Source: Massospora cicadina (lineage: Eukaryota > Entomophthoromycota > Entomophthoromycetes > Entomophthorales > Entomophthoraceae). From it: a stretch of 64,000 nt of DNA. The notes beneath the pieces are model-generated. The model made no database searches. It had not been told where the DNA came from and was given only the letters and a program-made list of their open reading frames with translations. This document shows, one piece after another, positions 31,501 through 42,352 of this stretch; within the stretch, counting starts at the first letter, position 1; each line of letters begins with the position of its first letter. The DNA lies in assembly GCA_022478985.1 (NCBI GenBank), contig JAKSZP010009243.1, positions 124,001 through 188,000 of the forward strand, in the 5' to 3' direction. The translations under genes were made by a program, and so were the position numbers.

Positions 31501-31514
31501 ATGTCCCCTTCAAG
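31501..31514 (-). promoter_or_regulatory. GY-K polypurine tract
   Basis: Minus-strand CTTGAAGGGGACAT ends where the LTR begins (TGTCAGACATT). Confidence 0.7.
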
Positions 31515-31599
31515 ATTATTCAAAGAGGGACATAGGTCCTAAGAAATCAAGAACTCAATTGACTACAGATCCATGGGCCAAATTGGCGACGGAATTAAT

Positions 31600-32470
31600 G
31601 GGTTGGCTTTGTATATAATTTTTTATGGACCAGACCAAGTGATTTCAAGCTCTTTGGGTCGACCTCCTGGTTGATGATGGTAAAAACAACAAGACCTCCT
31701 ATTAAATAAAGGCAATGCAGGCCATCTGGCATTTGATTGTTTGGTTTCACTAGAGATTGGGGATATTAATTTTTCCATATAAAAAGACTGTAACCATATT
31801 ATCTCATACTCTAGAGTCCTCATGGTTAGGTCAGCGTTATCTGGCACAGAATTGTAAAGCAAAGGTTGTATACTACTTGCCAATCTGGGTTTCTTCCATA
31901 TAAAGCCTGAAAGGGGGACACTTAAAATTTTGTGATAGCTTATTTTGTAAGTTATCATTGCACTAAGAAGGTAATGATTCCAACAATGAGGATCCAAACT
32001 TGCCACCTTTTGTAAGATAGAAATCAAACACCCATAAGCATGCTCAACTGCTCCATTAGATGAAGGATTATAAGTAGCAACAAAATGATGACTAATAATA
32101 AATAGAGAAGTCAGCCACTGGATTAACATTGCTGAGAAATTGAGATTATTATCTGATATCAATACTTGAGGTTATCCATGCTTTGTGAAAACGTGTTGGA
32201 ATAAGAACATCGCCATGGCTTTACCATTAGCAACCAGCACTAAAATGTCTTCCACCCAAACAGTTAAATGGTTCATGGCCAACGATATAATAATGGTCAT
32301 GTAGCCCTGTCAGTAAATGCCACACTACAATAATATTCAACTCATGTAAAGGTGAAGATGGAGCCAGATTTTTTATTGATAATGAGGTCCAGGCTGATCC
32401 TGGTTTCATCAAATGAGGCATGCCTTGAGGACTTAATGGATGTTGTCTAACATTATATCCCAAGGAAATT
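31600..32470 (-). pseudogene. GY-K integrase (broken)
   Basis: MISDNNLNFSAMLIQWLTSL near 32162-32100 holds the second Asp (SDN), and YNPSSNGAVEHAYGCLISIL near 32065-32010 the Glu region, with His after the Glu as in GY-D VEHANG. Upstream piece MPHLMKPGSAWTSLSI near 32425-32375 and LAPSSPLHELNIIVVWHLLT is the core before the first Asp; that Asp is not visible in this copy. The GY-D stretch 35087-35344 is its closest relative here. Confidence 0.83.
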
Positions 32471-32559
32471 GAGCTTCAGACATTTGTAACTTTTCTTTCA
32501 GGCACTGGACAATTGTATTATGTCCTTCCACAATTACTTCCATTTTTATAGAGGGTTGG

Positions 32560-33275
32560 ATACAGGGAATCCATTTACCATTGATAAGTTTATAGAGCAA
32601 TCCCTCTTAAATCTGAGTATTTCTGGTCTTCCTACGTAGTTTGTCCTGTTTTTCTTTAGTCTCAAGAGCCCATCTTTCCTGTCTGCTGATAAAATCATAA
32701 ATTCTATCCTCTTCAGGACTTAGCACAGCCAAGAAAGCATCCTGGATAGATCATCTGCGTTTTGATGGATTTTTCCAGCATGGTGTTCAATAGAGAATTC
32801 ATATTTATGTAATAAAGGGCCCATAATGCTAACCGTCTGTCAGGGTCCTTCATTTGTTGTAGCCACTGTAATGAGGCATAATCAATGACTACAGTGAAAT
32901 AAGGTACATACAGGAAGGGACGAAATTGTTTAATAGCTAACATGACAGCTAGGCACTCCCACTCATTTACGTCATATTTCTCTCCGCCTTACTTAGGGTT
33001 TCACTGTAGTAGGCGACTGGATGATATACTTTATCATCATCATGCTTAGTGAGGATTGCTCCAATAATAATATCACTGGTGTTGGTAAATAGTGTAAAAG
33101 GCTGATTGACTGAGGATGGATTAAATTTGGATGATTACACAAGGCAGTCCTGAGCTAATTGAAATCTTGTTCTTGTTCAGGTTTCCAATCAAATGGTATT
33201 ACTTTTTGTAACAGATAAGTTAAAGGTTCTGATAGCTCAGCAAATTTAAGGGATAATCTATCAGTAGTACCCAAC
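32560..33275 (-). pseudogene. GY-K RNase H and RT C-terminal part
   Basis: RNase H end VVIDYASLQWLQQMKDPDRR near 32890-32830 and MLAIKQFRPFLYVPYF just before it; upstream the plus-strand text GTAGTAGGCGACTGGATG equals the region of SYCSRTL in GY-B. The RT thumb follows up to the GY-D insertion at 33280. Frames are broken. RT continues across GY-D at 42353. Confidence 0.78.
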
Positions 33276-33280
33276 CATAC

Positions 33281-34393
33281 TGTGAAATTCCGAGGATATC
33301 TTGCTTGATAATTAGAATCCTGCATGCTAAATTGGGAAGATGTTCAGTCAACAAAACCTTGATTTTGCCAGTGACTTAGGTACTCTGACCGTTCAGAAAC
33401 TCACAAGGCTTATTGAAATAGCCCAAACTCTTCTGGTCAGTTTTGGGCTTAATATTTTCTTTGTAATTGGGAACACCTTCTGAGGCAGGAATAGATACAA
33501 GCTGGTGATTTGGTACTTCCAGCTTGTTGAAATTTCTCCAAAGAAAAATTTAGATGAGAAAACCAGAAAAGAGATGAAATAAAATATCTATTATTAAAGG
33601 ATTTTTATTTGATAATAAGTCATTAGGCCAGGCGCCAGTATCTATACCTCTAGGGCATCTCCTGGCCACATTCTAGCACAAAATTTCAAAAGATATTTTA
33701 ACGCCTCAGTTCAGCCCTTGAACTGATAAAACTGAGACCTATTCTTAGGTTTATTGGTGGCAAAATACTCTCAAAATTGGGAGGATTTAAGGGACGAAAA
33801 TTGTGATAAAAACATGCAAAATTGTCTTAGGATCTTTTTGATTTCAGTATCGTCTTAATGCTGATGAAATACACCTTCTGTGAAATTCTTGTATCAATTG
33901 AAGTAGATGATGTAACCATAATCAGGAAGTTGGCAAGCCTCTCTCTCAAAAGCAATTGGTACTCCCTTTTAGGGCAGTCCATGTGCAAGTGCTATCATGC
34001 CAATTACGCAGATTGACATACAAATTTCGCCCTATGGTGGGAAATTGATTACGTTATCATTTGTCTATTTGTCCATGGAACTTTTAAACATTAACTTCCA
34101 GGTTAGTCCCAAAAGATTTTGTATAAAAGATGTTTGATATTGTTCCCAATAATCAGGACCAAGTGCCAAGATTTGATGCAATGAAAATTGGCCATAATGT
34201 GCAAGCGTATATGGCCTGAGCTTTTTGATAAAGTACTTGATTGAATTGGAGTTGAGATATTTGGCCTGAGCCGTGTAGTTGCAATAGACTTTGAGGTGAG
34301 AATTAGGGTATTAGCTCAAGAATTAGGAGGATAATTGGCCCAATCTGATGGTTTTAAAGGGTTTATTTTTGACTCAGCCACCAAAATCTGACA
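33281..34393 (-). repeat. GY-D 3' LTR
   Basis: 1113 bp, plus-strand start TGTGAAATTCC and end AAAATCTGACA; partner 41238-42347 (1110 bp) starts TGTGAAATTCC and ends AGAATCTGAAA, its final CA mutated. Shared blocks include GATAATAAGTCATTAGGCCA and CAAATGATAACGTAATCAA on the other strand. Confidence 0.94.
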
Positions 34394-34577
34394 TCTCCCC
34401 CACTTGACTTGAACATAAGCCCTTAGAATTTTGATTAGCCTTTGTTGATCATCAGCATCTGTTATCTTCAGCCCAAACTGCAGATGATATGGAGTTGTAT
34501 CCTCTAATTGTTGGTTTTGGCCCATTTGCCCGATGATTCTGAAGTTGGATCCTCTCCCCAACCTCAAGTGCAAACAT
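34316..34577 (-). pseudogene. GY-D 3' reading frame crossing PPT into LTR
   Basis: On the minus strand an 85-codon frame runs from just after the integrase end, through the PPT and 75 bp into the 3' LTR: ITDADDQQRLIKILRAYVQV, KWGRCQILVAESKINPLKPS, stop TGA at 34316-34318. The other LTR keeps the same frame open longer (42347 to 42021), with FQILVVDSKINPSKPLDKAN and ALGPDYWEQYQTSFIQNF, and the 3' copy shows the same ALGPDYWEQYQ text after a frameshift. A start codon is uncertain (ATG at 34577 is in another frame). Unknown product. Confidence 0.45.
34394..34406 (-). promoter_or_regulatory. GY-D polypurine tract
   Basis: Minus-strand CAAGTGGGGGAGA followed at once by the LTR start TGTCAGATTTTGG. 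An open frame passes through it (VKWGRCQI). Confidence 0.8.
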
Positions 34578-34744
34578 AAAGTGTTAAATAAAATAAAATC
34601 GTTATTATATGTAAATGTTTTTTTCTTTCTTTCAACTTTTTTTTTCTTAATTGGCCCACTTATTGAATCTTCTTAGGAATTTTGCATGGACTTGGTTGGA
34701 TATATGGCAAGTCTTTATATTCTTAATTGTGTATATGAACTTAG

Positions 34745-34798
34745 ATGTATTCTTAATCACGGACCATCTAGTACTAAAAAAAATGTATTCTTAATCAC
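34745..34798 (+). mobile_element. Minimal A-tailed retroposon, copy 2, with perfect target duplication
   Basis: GGACCATCTAGTACT plus seven A (34761-34782) is flanked by ATGTATTCTTAATCAC at 34745-34760 and 34783-34798, 16 of 16 identical. Same 3' end as copy 1 (18571-18590), two bases longer at the 5' side. Confidence 0.8.
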
Positions 34799-34799
34799 T

Positions 34800-35344
34800 T
34801 TAAATGGCCCTACCCAGATGCAATCTAACTGCAATCAGCCCGATCCATGAGTGTTGCAAAATAAAACTTCGTCATTTTCTTCAAATTCAACCATTGTGTA
34901 GCGATTATCTAAGTCCTTATGATGCCAGGTCTTTTTCTTAGCAAAACTATTGCTGATGGCTTGAGCTTGTAGTTAGATTGAAGCATCTGAAAGCTTCTCC
35001 ACATATTGAGGATAAGTGTTTTCACCAGGATCCTCTATGGCCAAATATAGAAGCAAAGGTAAGGCCAGATGTTTTCCATATAGTACCTAAAACGGTGACA
35101 TCCTGGCTGAAAAATGGTAGAAGATATTGTAGGCAAATACTGCTGAACTTAAATAAGTGCTCCATTCAGATGGTTTGGCCAATTTTAATTTCCAGATAAT
35201 GTTCATCAATGTCCCATTTGCGTGCTCAACAGTCCCATTAGAGCTAGGATGATATGGGGCAGTGTAAAAATTTACTTTGGTTGTTATTGCAAGCAACCCA
35301 GTAACCTTTTTACTGCGCAGGTTCAGTTTCCTCATGCACTTCAT
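34800..35344 (-). pseudogene. GY-D integrase, C-terminal half
   Basis: YHPSSNGTVEHANGTLMNII near 35255-35200 has the catalytic Glu motif; then SEWSTYLSSAVFAYNIFYHF, a stop after MSPF, and VLYGKHLALPLLLYLAIEDP. Further on FEENDEVLFCNTHGSG near 34895-34850 and IWVGPFKVI near 34820 close the integrase. It is more like GY-K than the GY-D N-terminal half is like GY-B, so a recombinant origin is possible. Confidence 0.8.
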
Positions 35345-35349
35345 CGCAT

Positions 35350-36385
35350 TGTATAGAATGAATTATTAATCAATAATAGTATGGAGACTATTATCCATAA
35401 TTGAGTATGAATTATATTTTGGCCCAATGCTCAGTAAGTATTCCTGATTAAATACTCATGATGTACTCATAGGGATTTGTTCTTTGCTCTTATCCACCTG
35501 ATATTCGCTGAGATACCCCAGTGACAGTCTCTTTCAGCCCAACACATAGTCAGCAACTATCCCTGACTGTGGCTCCTTCTTCTCTAGATCCCCACTCAGA
35601 TCTTTACTCTTCTCTCTGAGAGTCTTTAATTATTTCCCTCTGCAATAATATCCTTGAGACAGAACAACATAATAGAAACTGATCGCTTAATTATACACTG
35701 AATGGATAAATTGGAATGTTTTACTAAACATTGTAAACACTGTTTTTTATTATAGTAAATCATAGGGAATATATAGTGGGGAATTTGGCTATCTAACACT
35801 TGGTTGACACCTCTTTGATGAAACGGCAGCTGTTGCCATTTTATCACCCATCCTCGCCTCAGAAGCAATGGTCTTCCCCATCCTGGATAGGATTCCATCA
35901 TTGGACATCCTTGAGACCTAAATGGAAAGAATTAGAAAACGTGTCCCTAACGTTTTACTCTCGATCCAAGAAAAACAACCATATTTGGCTAGCAACCTGC
36001 TTAGATAATGGGACTTATTACCCATTAAGGAAGGTCATGCACCAGCCGATTGATTTGCTAGTTGCAGGCGGCATTGCTTGCCTTGAAACTTTCTATTCAT
36101 TCACAATCAGTTGGTAATGAAACCCAACCAATCCCAATTGGTACACCTGATAGTTAATCACTATCAGATGCCCCTATTTGTTGGTAACTCCACCCAATGA
36201 GATTTTAAGTATTCATCCAGATTGATTCCCAACGGATATGACCAGGCGAATCTCCTAAAATCCCCTGAACATAGTTACTCTGAAACTCAGGCCAACTGAT
36301 TTCTGATTCACTTCGCCTTAGGGAATTTTCCCTAGCGATACCAGGTAATCTAGAAGGCTGGGAATATGGGTAAAAATCCCAACAG
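35350..36385. other. About 1 kb of unplaced sequence inside GY-D integrase
   Basis: Separates the two halves of integrase. Minus strand has ACTATATATTCCC as a TATA-like box and short frames (35901-35626; 36396-36205 reading ARENSLRRSESEISWPEFQS); plus strand has a 105-codon frame 35800-36117. None resembles a known domain. A solo LTR or a recombination scar would fit; I found no convincing target duplication. Confidence 0.4.
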
Positions 36386-36389
36386 GCAG

Positions 36390-36800
36390 AAAGCACACCA
36401 GTACTCCCAATAATTGGTTGAGCTTGGCAAGGACATTGGCGGTAAAGTTGGTTCCATTATCAGTCAGAATAAACTGGGGACATCTATGTTTCGGATGATG
36501 TTTTAAGGACAAACTTGGAGGTAGTTGCCGCTCCAGCTTCCTGAATGGCCTTGTCCTGAACCCATTTGGTCATGTGGTCGATGGCTACGATTATGTACTT
36601 GGCCTTCATATTGCTTGTTGGAAGTGGGCCAACCACATTGATAAATGCAGTGTGCCAGGCAAAGTTGGGCCGAACAAGCTGGTAAGATGTGCTTTTTTGG
36701 AATGGTTTTTCACCTTGGCACTCTGCACAGCATTCTAGCGTTTCTTGGATGTCAATATGCATTGACTCCCAGTATTAAAATTGCTTCAGATGCTCTTTTG
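36390..36800 (-). pseudogene. GY-D integrase, N-terminal half
   Basis: HIDIQETLECCAECQGEKPF near 36760-36700 (zinc-binding Cys pair), FAWHTAFINVVGPLPTSNM near 36665-36605 with Asn for the first catalytic Asp (INVV for IDVV), YIIVAIDHMTKWVQDKAIQE, and in the next frame [20 protein letters not shown] with the second Asp near 36490-36430. The frame then runs into the unplaced segment. Confidence 0.87.
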
Positions 36801-36949
36801 TCTTCTTGAATCTGCCATTCCCTATGGCCTTATGTGCTGCCATTACTAGGTCTGTTTGGACTGATGGTCTTGGGAAAATATACTTTTGTCCTTGACAATA
36901 TTGTAAAGCATCCCGTTTTCAATGGTTGTATCTTTTTCTAGATCTGATA

Positions 36950-37440
36950 ATATTTTCTGGACGGATTTGGGCTCATCTTGGTACTCTCCACTGATCATTT
37001 TCATGAACAACTCATTGGCAGCTCAACTAAGTGTTGCAATGGTGGGTAGTCTGGATAGACAGTTGGCGTTTTGGTGTTTTGCCCAGCTTGATGCTCGATG
37101 GTGTAGTCATAAGCTTGAAGCTTTAATGCCCAGCGAGCTAATTAGCCCTCAGGTTCTCTTAAGTTGTTTAACCATCTTAGAGAAGCATGATCAGTAACTT
37201 TTTGAAATGAATTCCATAAATATAGACCTGTAATTGCTTGCAAGCATATATGACAGCTAAGAATTCTTGTTCTGTCACCATGTAGTTCCTTTCATAAACA
37301 TTTAAGGTCCGACTAGTGGAGGCAACTGGATGTTATTCACCATCTTCTCCAACTTAGGATAACATGGCCCCCACTGCTGTTAGGGATGCATAGTTTGGAC
37401 GATAAATTCACAATCAAAGTCTGGGTATTGGAGAACAGGC
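36950..37440 (-). pseudogene. GY-D RNase H (broken)
   Basis: KVTDHASLRWLNNLREPEG near 37205-37150, with the Arg codon kept, then LARWALKLQAYDYTIEHQAG near 37140-37085 after a stop. Upstream text at 37210-37400 corresponds to the TDAS and YCSRTL region in broken frames. Confidence 0.83.
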
Positions 37441-38330
37441 GCGCCCAATATGGTAATTGGAGTTATTCAAAATGCATCCTGGCAAGATGGAGTCCAGTCA
37501 AATGGAACTTTATCTTTGGGTAGATAGAAAAGAGGCTCCCCAAGTTGTGCGAAATTGGCAATAAATCAGCAATAGTAACTAATCATGCATAGGAATACTT
37601 GAATATCATGATTGGATTTGGGCTATTTCATTTTGGAGATATCATCCAGCTTAAAGGTTGGGGCCAAAGACCTGCTTTGTCAATTACAGATCTGAGATAT
37701 TCCAGTTGGTCTTTGAAGAACTGGCATTTTATGGGTTTAGTTTTTAAGTTTGCAGCTGCTAGCCTTCTGAAAACCTCCTATAAGTGTTCCAGGTGGTCGT
37801 CAAAAGTGCGGCTGAAAACGTTGATATCATCAAGGTACACTATTACATATGACAACTTCAAATCTCCCAGAATTGTGTCCAAAGCCCATTGGAATATAAC
37901 TGGGGCATTGCAGAGCCCTTGAGGCATCCTTGTCAGCTGGAATAGGCCCTCTTGGGTTATAATTGCACATTTCTTGCACTCCTTTTCAGGAAGATCTATT
38001 TGCCAATGTCCATTGATAAGGTCCATTGCTGAGAAGAACTTCACGCCCCTAGCCTATCCAAGACATCATCAATCAATGGTAGAGGGTATGAGTCCTTCTT
38101 TGTGATGTTCTTTAACTTCTGATAATTAATGACTACTCAGTTGCTTCCACCCTTTTTATTCAATATTAAAATTTTTGCTGCCCATAGACTTTTTGAAGGT
38201 ACTAACATGCCATGATCAAAGAGTTCCTTAATCTCCTTGCATACAGCTTCTTCTGATTATTTCAAGAATCTAATTGGGAGTAATCAAGTTGGCTTATGAT
38301 CTCCAGTATCAATTTTGTGGGTGACACCCT
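37441..38330 (-). pseudogene. GY-D reverse transcriptase (broken, YLDD kept)
   Basis: The frame 38044-37778 is open: KFFSAMDLINGHWQIDLPEK, GLFQLTRMPQGLCNAPVIFQ and SYVIVYLDDINVFSRTFDDH, an intact YLDD. Downstream KPIKCQFFKDQLEYLRSVID near 37745-37685. Upstream KNITKKDSYPLPLIDDVL near 38110-38060. Stops and shifts lie on both sides. Confidence 0.9.
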
Positions 38331-39593
38331 TAGCACATCCCAAATTTGAAAGCATCTTGTGTAAATACTTCCCAATATTTAGAGAATAACTCCTGAGCTT
38401 GGCCTTTCTTGGAGTTGGTCAGGTTGCTTAAATTGGCCATAGGGACGACATTATTTATGCTGAGTAGGTCCTTATCAGGGAGCCCTAATTTGACAAAAGT
38501 TCCAAACTCATGGAATGGGTGAATTTCTGAGGTAGGGATCAGATGTAGAATGCGATTGTTTGATGTCACTTGATGGAGATGGGCCAATTTTCCAGGTTTG
38601 CACATAAGGTATGTATTTCTTTGTGGCCAGTAATGATAATACCAATGACAATGTTTGGTTTAGATCGAGATTTAGACCATGGTTGATATACTTAATTATA
38701 AAGCCCTTATGGGATATTAACTGTTAGTCCCGTTGGGACAATTACTTGATCTCCAGATGGTATAGTGATGCTCTGATTTTATTAAAGTGGAATGCCATTT
38801 GACTCACTAATCTGAGTGGGTAGTGCTTTTATCTTCAACCCAAACTTTGACATACTCAATTGGGATGACTCCATCTTTGTAGGCCAGATTTATGTATAGG
38901 TTGGGTTTCTTTTTTCAATTGCCCTATCCAGGCTATAGTAAATTGGAATAACCTGGCTAAGAATGGTGAGAGTATCATCTTTATGATTGATAACAACTTC
39001 ATATCTTCTTAGGAAATCAGTCCTGATTAGGATATCATAGTTTGTATTTGGCAATACTATAGCAGGCGCTGTTACTACAATAGATCTGAATCTGAGAGGT
39101 AGGATACTGTATGCGCCCAGCGATTTAATTGTATGCGCTACAGATGTTCCATATTCCTGACAGTGGGTGACATTAAGGAAAAATTTTTAGTTTTTTAACA
39201 AAATTTGTTTTGACTATATTGATAGGAGAACCACTATCAACGATGTCCCAAACTTCATCTTGTTTAATGCTATGTTACATAAGGTCATTCAGTGTAGTTT
39301 TCAGAGGTATTTATTGAATGAATGCTGTTATTGCTGCCAAATTACAGGTGTGATTTCAGGCATAAGCAAATACGTGGGAAATTATCTGCTAAGGTCTTCA
39401 TGGGAATAGCTACTTGAACGTTGTTAAGCTTAGGTAGGTCGGTTGAACATATGGATTGGAGGTATAAACCCTTATCAATAATCTGTTTTACATAAGGTTT
39501 TGATACCTTTGCCTGGGCTTCTTTGGTAATTTTCAAGTGTTTAGTTGCTTTTGCTGTGGCCAGAGTAGTGACCATCATGACATCATTAGACAC
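38330..39593 (-). pseudogene. GY-D protease and linker (broken)
   Basis: Protease active site IVDSGSPINIVKTNFVKKLK at about 39245-39190, D-S-G intact, then a TAA. Linker GTFVKLGLPDKDLLSINNVV and KGQAQELFSKYWEVFTQDA (38510-38350) correspond to GY-B FGDLSEFGLP and DEALELFE. The frame 39593-39342 (EAQAKVSKPYVKQIIDKGLY) equals the GY-B stretch between zinc knuckle and protease. Confidence 0.84.
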
Positions 39594-39699
39594 GGTATGG
39601 TGGAGGTTAATTTCAGAAACATCTTCAGTACTAAAGAGCTCACCAGGGTCAGGTGGAATGGTTTAAACATTGGTAAGTTAGAGGATTCCGCCTCTACTC

Positions 39700-40870
39700 C
39701 ACCTGCTCTTTTCCCACCTCACTGTCACTGTTGATTTTCTAGAGTAACGTTGACCCCAGGCTTTTTGTTGGACCATCTGTAGCATTCGCTAGCAAAGTGC
39801 CCCTTTTGACCACAGTAGTGGCATGTAATAAGCCCTTTTTTCAGCTTTTGCTCGAATTTTTGGTTCATAGTTTGGAAAATTTTTCCTGGCCAGACATAGT
39901 GTTGCTTTTTTGGGCCCAAAAATCAGGATATTTGCTGATATTTGGCCCAATTGGTATTGAAATTATGGGAATAGCTTCTCTAGTAATTGGTAAGCTCTTG
40001 GATTTCTAAGCTTCCATTGAATGCAGGTAACATGACATTGTGAAATTCACAGAAGGGCATACCTGCATGCTCCATTGCAATCTTGGCGTCAAACTTATCT
40101 ATTGCATTGCACCCACGCAGAACTTGTGCTCATGGAAAAATCTGTCCTTAAAGTTCTGTATAGTCTCATTTTGCTTAAATACAATATTAAGAAGCTTTCT
40201 TCTTCGTGTTTATAATTTATAAGACCTTCTAAACTGTTTTGTCACTGCAATTTTGGCATCCATATAGGACCAATTGTCACCCAAATAGGGCATAACGAGG
40301 TCACAGCTATGGGTGTCAATAAAATTAATCAGTGCTGATTTTTTTGCATGGTCTGATGCTCCCCTCATTGCTTTTTCAAATAGCTTGAGGAAAGAGTGGA
40401 TATTCCCATCATTATTGAACTTTGGTAAATTCAGTGGTATGAAGTCATCTCGTCCTAATTTTAGCATAAGGATTGTACTTCTTCTTGAATGTCTTGGTGT
40501 ATCATCGCTCATAATTGGCCCTCTTTCCCGTTGGGGAGTATCTGGAGTCAGGATTGCTGCCAAGATTCTAGGCATAGAATAGATGTTCAAAATATTGGTT
40601 TCTGTATCAGTATCAATTTCCAATGATTCAATTTCATAATATTGCTCTGAACTACTGGATTATGATGCTTGAATTCAGCTCTTTGTTGTTGTTTTTCCAA
40701 ACTGTTTAATTGACCTAAAAGCAGAGCTTTTTCCCATTTCCCTTTTGTAAAAGCTGGATGAGCATTTGCAGCTTTGTTTTTTAAGGTATTCAAGTTCTTT
40801 TTAAGTTTTTCATGCTTTTCTTTAAGTAAAGATTGATTGGAAGTTATGTTTTTAATGTCTTTGGCCAAAC
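39700..40870 (-). pseudogene. GY-D Gag with CCHC zinc knuckle (broken)
   Basis: Order on the minus strand: lysine-rich coiled-coil-like segment EKHEKLKKNLNTLKNKAANA (about 40830-40770), then LPKFNNDGNIHSFLKLFEKA and MRGASDHAKKSALINFIDTH (about 40440-40310), then the zinc knuckle GLITCHYCGQKGHFASECYR (about 39835-39780), a complete CX2CX4HX4C. Stops or shifts separate the three. GNIHSFLKLFEKAMRGASD parallels GY-B SITTFVKRFEMAMHGASD. Confidence 0.88.
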
Positions 40871-41217
40871 TGTCTACCTAGGAATTTGCAGTTGATAATT
40901 GCATTCTGAGTTCCCAATTAACCTGAGTAACTGAAGTATTTCTGTCCTGCAATCTTAACACAACCGTCCAAATTTTTGAAAATTCCTCTTTGTTTAAGGC
41001 GTCATCCTCATCCCTATTTGGAACGACTGGTTTTGCTGCATGAGCTCCCTCCAATATGATAAAATTTCAGGAGTAGGAGGTACCAGCTTCAGAGCCTTGG
41101 CAGATGGTAAAATAATCCGAGATTTCCTTGTCACTAGTATCCATCTTATTGTTGCGTTCTCATCTAGCTGAATCTGCCAGAAATTAAATACTTAAATCCA
41201 TTTTAGAGAGTGTCACC
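40871..41217 (-). other. GY-D leader between primer site and gag
   Basis: About 350 bp without a convincing frame apart from a short continuation of the LTR frame through the primer site. Possible start of gag; no ATG stands out. Confidence 0.5.
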
Positions 41218-41235
41218 GGTTTTGAGTGAGCACCA
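41218..41235 (-). promoter_or_regulatory. GY-D primer binding site
   Basis: Minus strand: LTR end TTTCACA, then AC, then TGGTGCTCACTCAAAACC. The first 11 bases equal the GY-E/GY-K site, the rest differ. Confidence 0.75.
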
Positions 41236-41237
41236 GT

Positions 41238-42347
41238 TGTGAAATTCCAAGGATAGCTTGCTTTATAATTAAAATCCTGCATGCTAAATTGGGAAAATGT
41301 TTGGCTAATAAACCCTCGAAATTGCCAGTGGCTGAGGGTACTCTGACCATTTGGAAACTCACTAGGCTTATTGAAATAGCCCCAACTCTTCTGGTTAACT
41401 TTGGGCTTAATATCTTCTTTGTAATCAGGAACAACTTCTGAGGCAGGGATTTATACAAGTTAAGGATTTGGTACTTACAGCTTGGTGACACTTCTCCAAA
41501 GAAAAATTTAGATGAGAAAACCAGGAAAGAGATGGAATAAAATATCTATTATTAGAGGATTTTTATTTGATAATAAGTCATTAGGCCAGGCTCCAGTATC
41601 TATATCTCTATGGCATCTCCTGGCCACATTCTACCACAAAATTTCAACAGATATTTTACTACCTCAGCTTGGCCCTTGAACTGATACAACTGAGACCTAT
41701 TTTTAGGTTTATTGGTGGCAAAATACTCTCAAAATTGGGAAGATTTAAGGGACAAAAATTGCGATAAAAATATGCAAAATTGTCTTAGGATCTTCTTGAT
41801 TTCAGTTTCGTCTTAATGCTGATGAAATACACCTTCTGTGAAATTCTTGCATCAATTGAAGTAGATGACGTACTCATAATCAGGACGTCAGCAGGCCTCT
41901 TTCTCAATTCACTAGGTACTCCCTCTTGGACAGTCCATGTGGGAGTTCTATTGTGCTAATTATTCAGATCGACATATGAATTTCTCCCTATGGTGGGAAA
42001 TTGATTACGTTATCATTTGTCTATTTGTCCATGGAACTTTTAAACATTGACTTCCAGGTCAGTGCCAAAAAATTTTGTATAAAAGATGTTTGATATTGTT
42101 CCCAATAATCAGGACCAAGTGCCAAGATTTGATGCAATGAAAATTGGTCATAATGTGCGAGAATATTTGGCCCAAGCTTTTCAATAAAGTACTTTATTAA
42201 ATTGAAGTTAAGATATTTGGCCTGAGTTGTGTAGTTGCGATAGACTTTGAGGTGAGAATTATGGTTTCTATTGAGCATTTGGAGGGTATTCGCCTTATCT
42301 AATGGTTTTGATGGGTTTATTTTTGAGTCAACCACCAGAATCTGAAA
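41238..42347 (-). repeat. GY-D 5' LTR
   Basis: Partner of 33281-34393; target duplication CATAC at its right edge (42348-42352). Contains a 109-codon minus-strand frame at 42350-42021. Confidence 0.94.
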
Positions 42348-42352
42348 CATAC

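Larger units (their letters stand above)
33276..42352 (-). mobile_element. GY-D: Ty3/Gypsy LTR retrotransposon inserted in GY-K RT
   Basis: LTRs 33281-34393 and 41238-42347, target duplication CATAC at 33276-33280 and 42348-42352. Minus strand, with primer site next to the right LTR and PPT next to the left. Gag with CCHC, protease, RT with YLDD, RNase H and integrase are all present but broken. Integrase is further interrupted at about 35350-36385 by sequence I cannot place. No chromodomain. Confidence 0.94.

Noticed and set aside
35800..36117. 105-codon plus frame as a host gene
   Set aside because: No domain, no conserved copy, inside a repeat; kept only as part of the unplaced segment.
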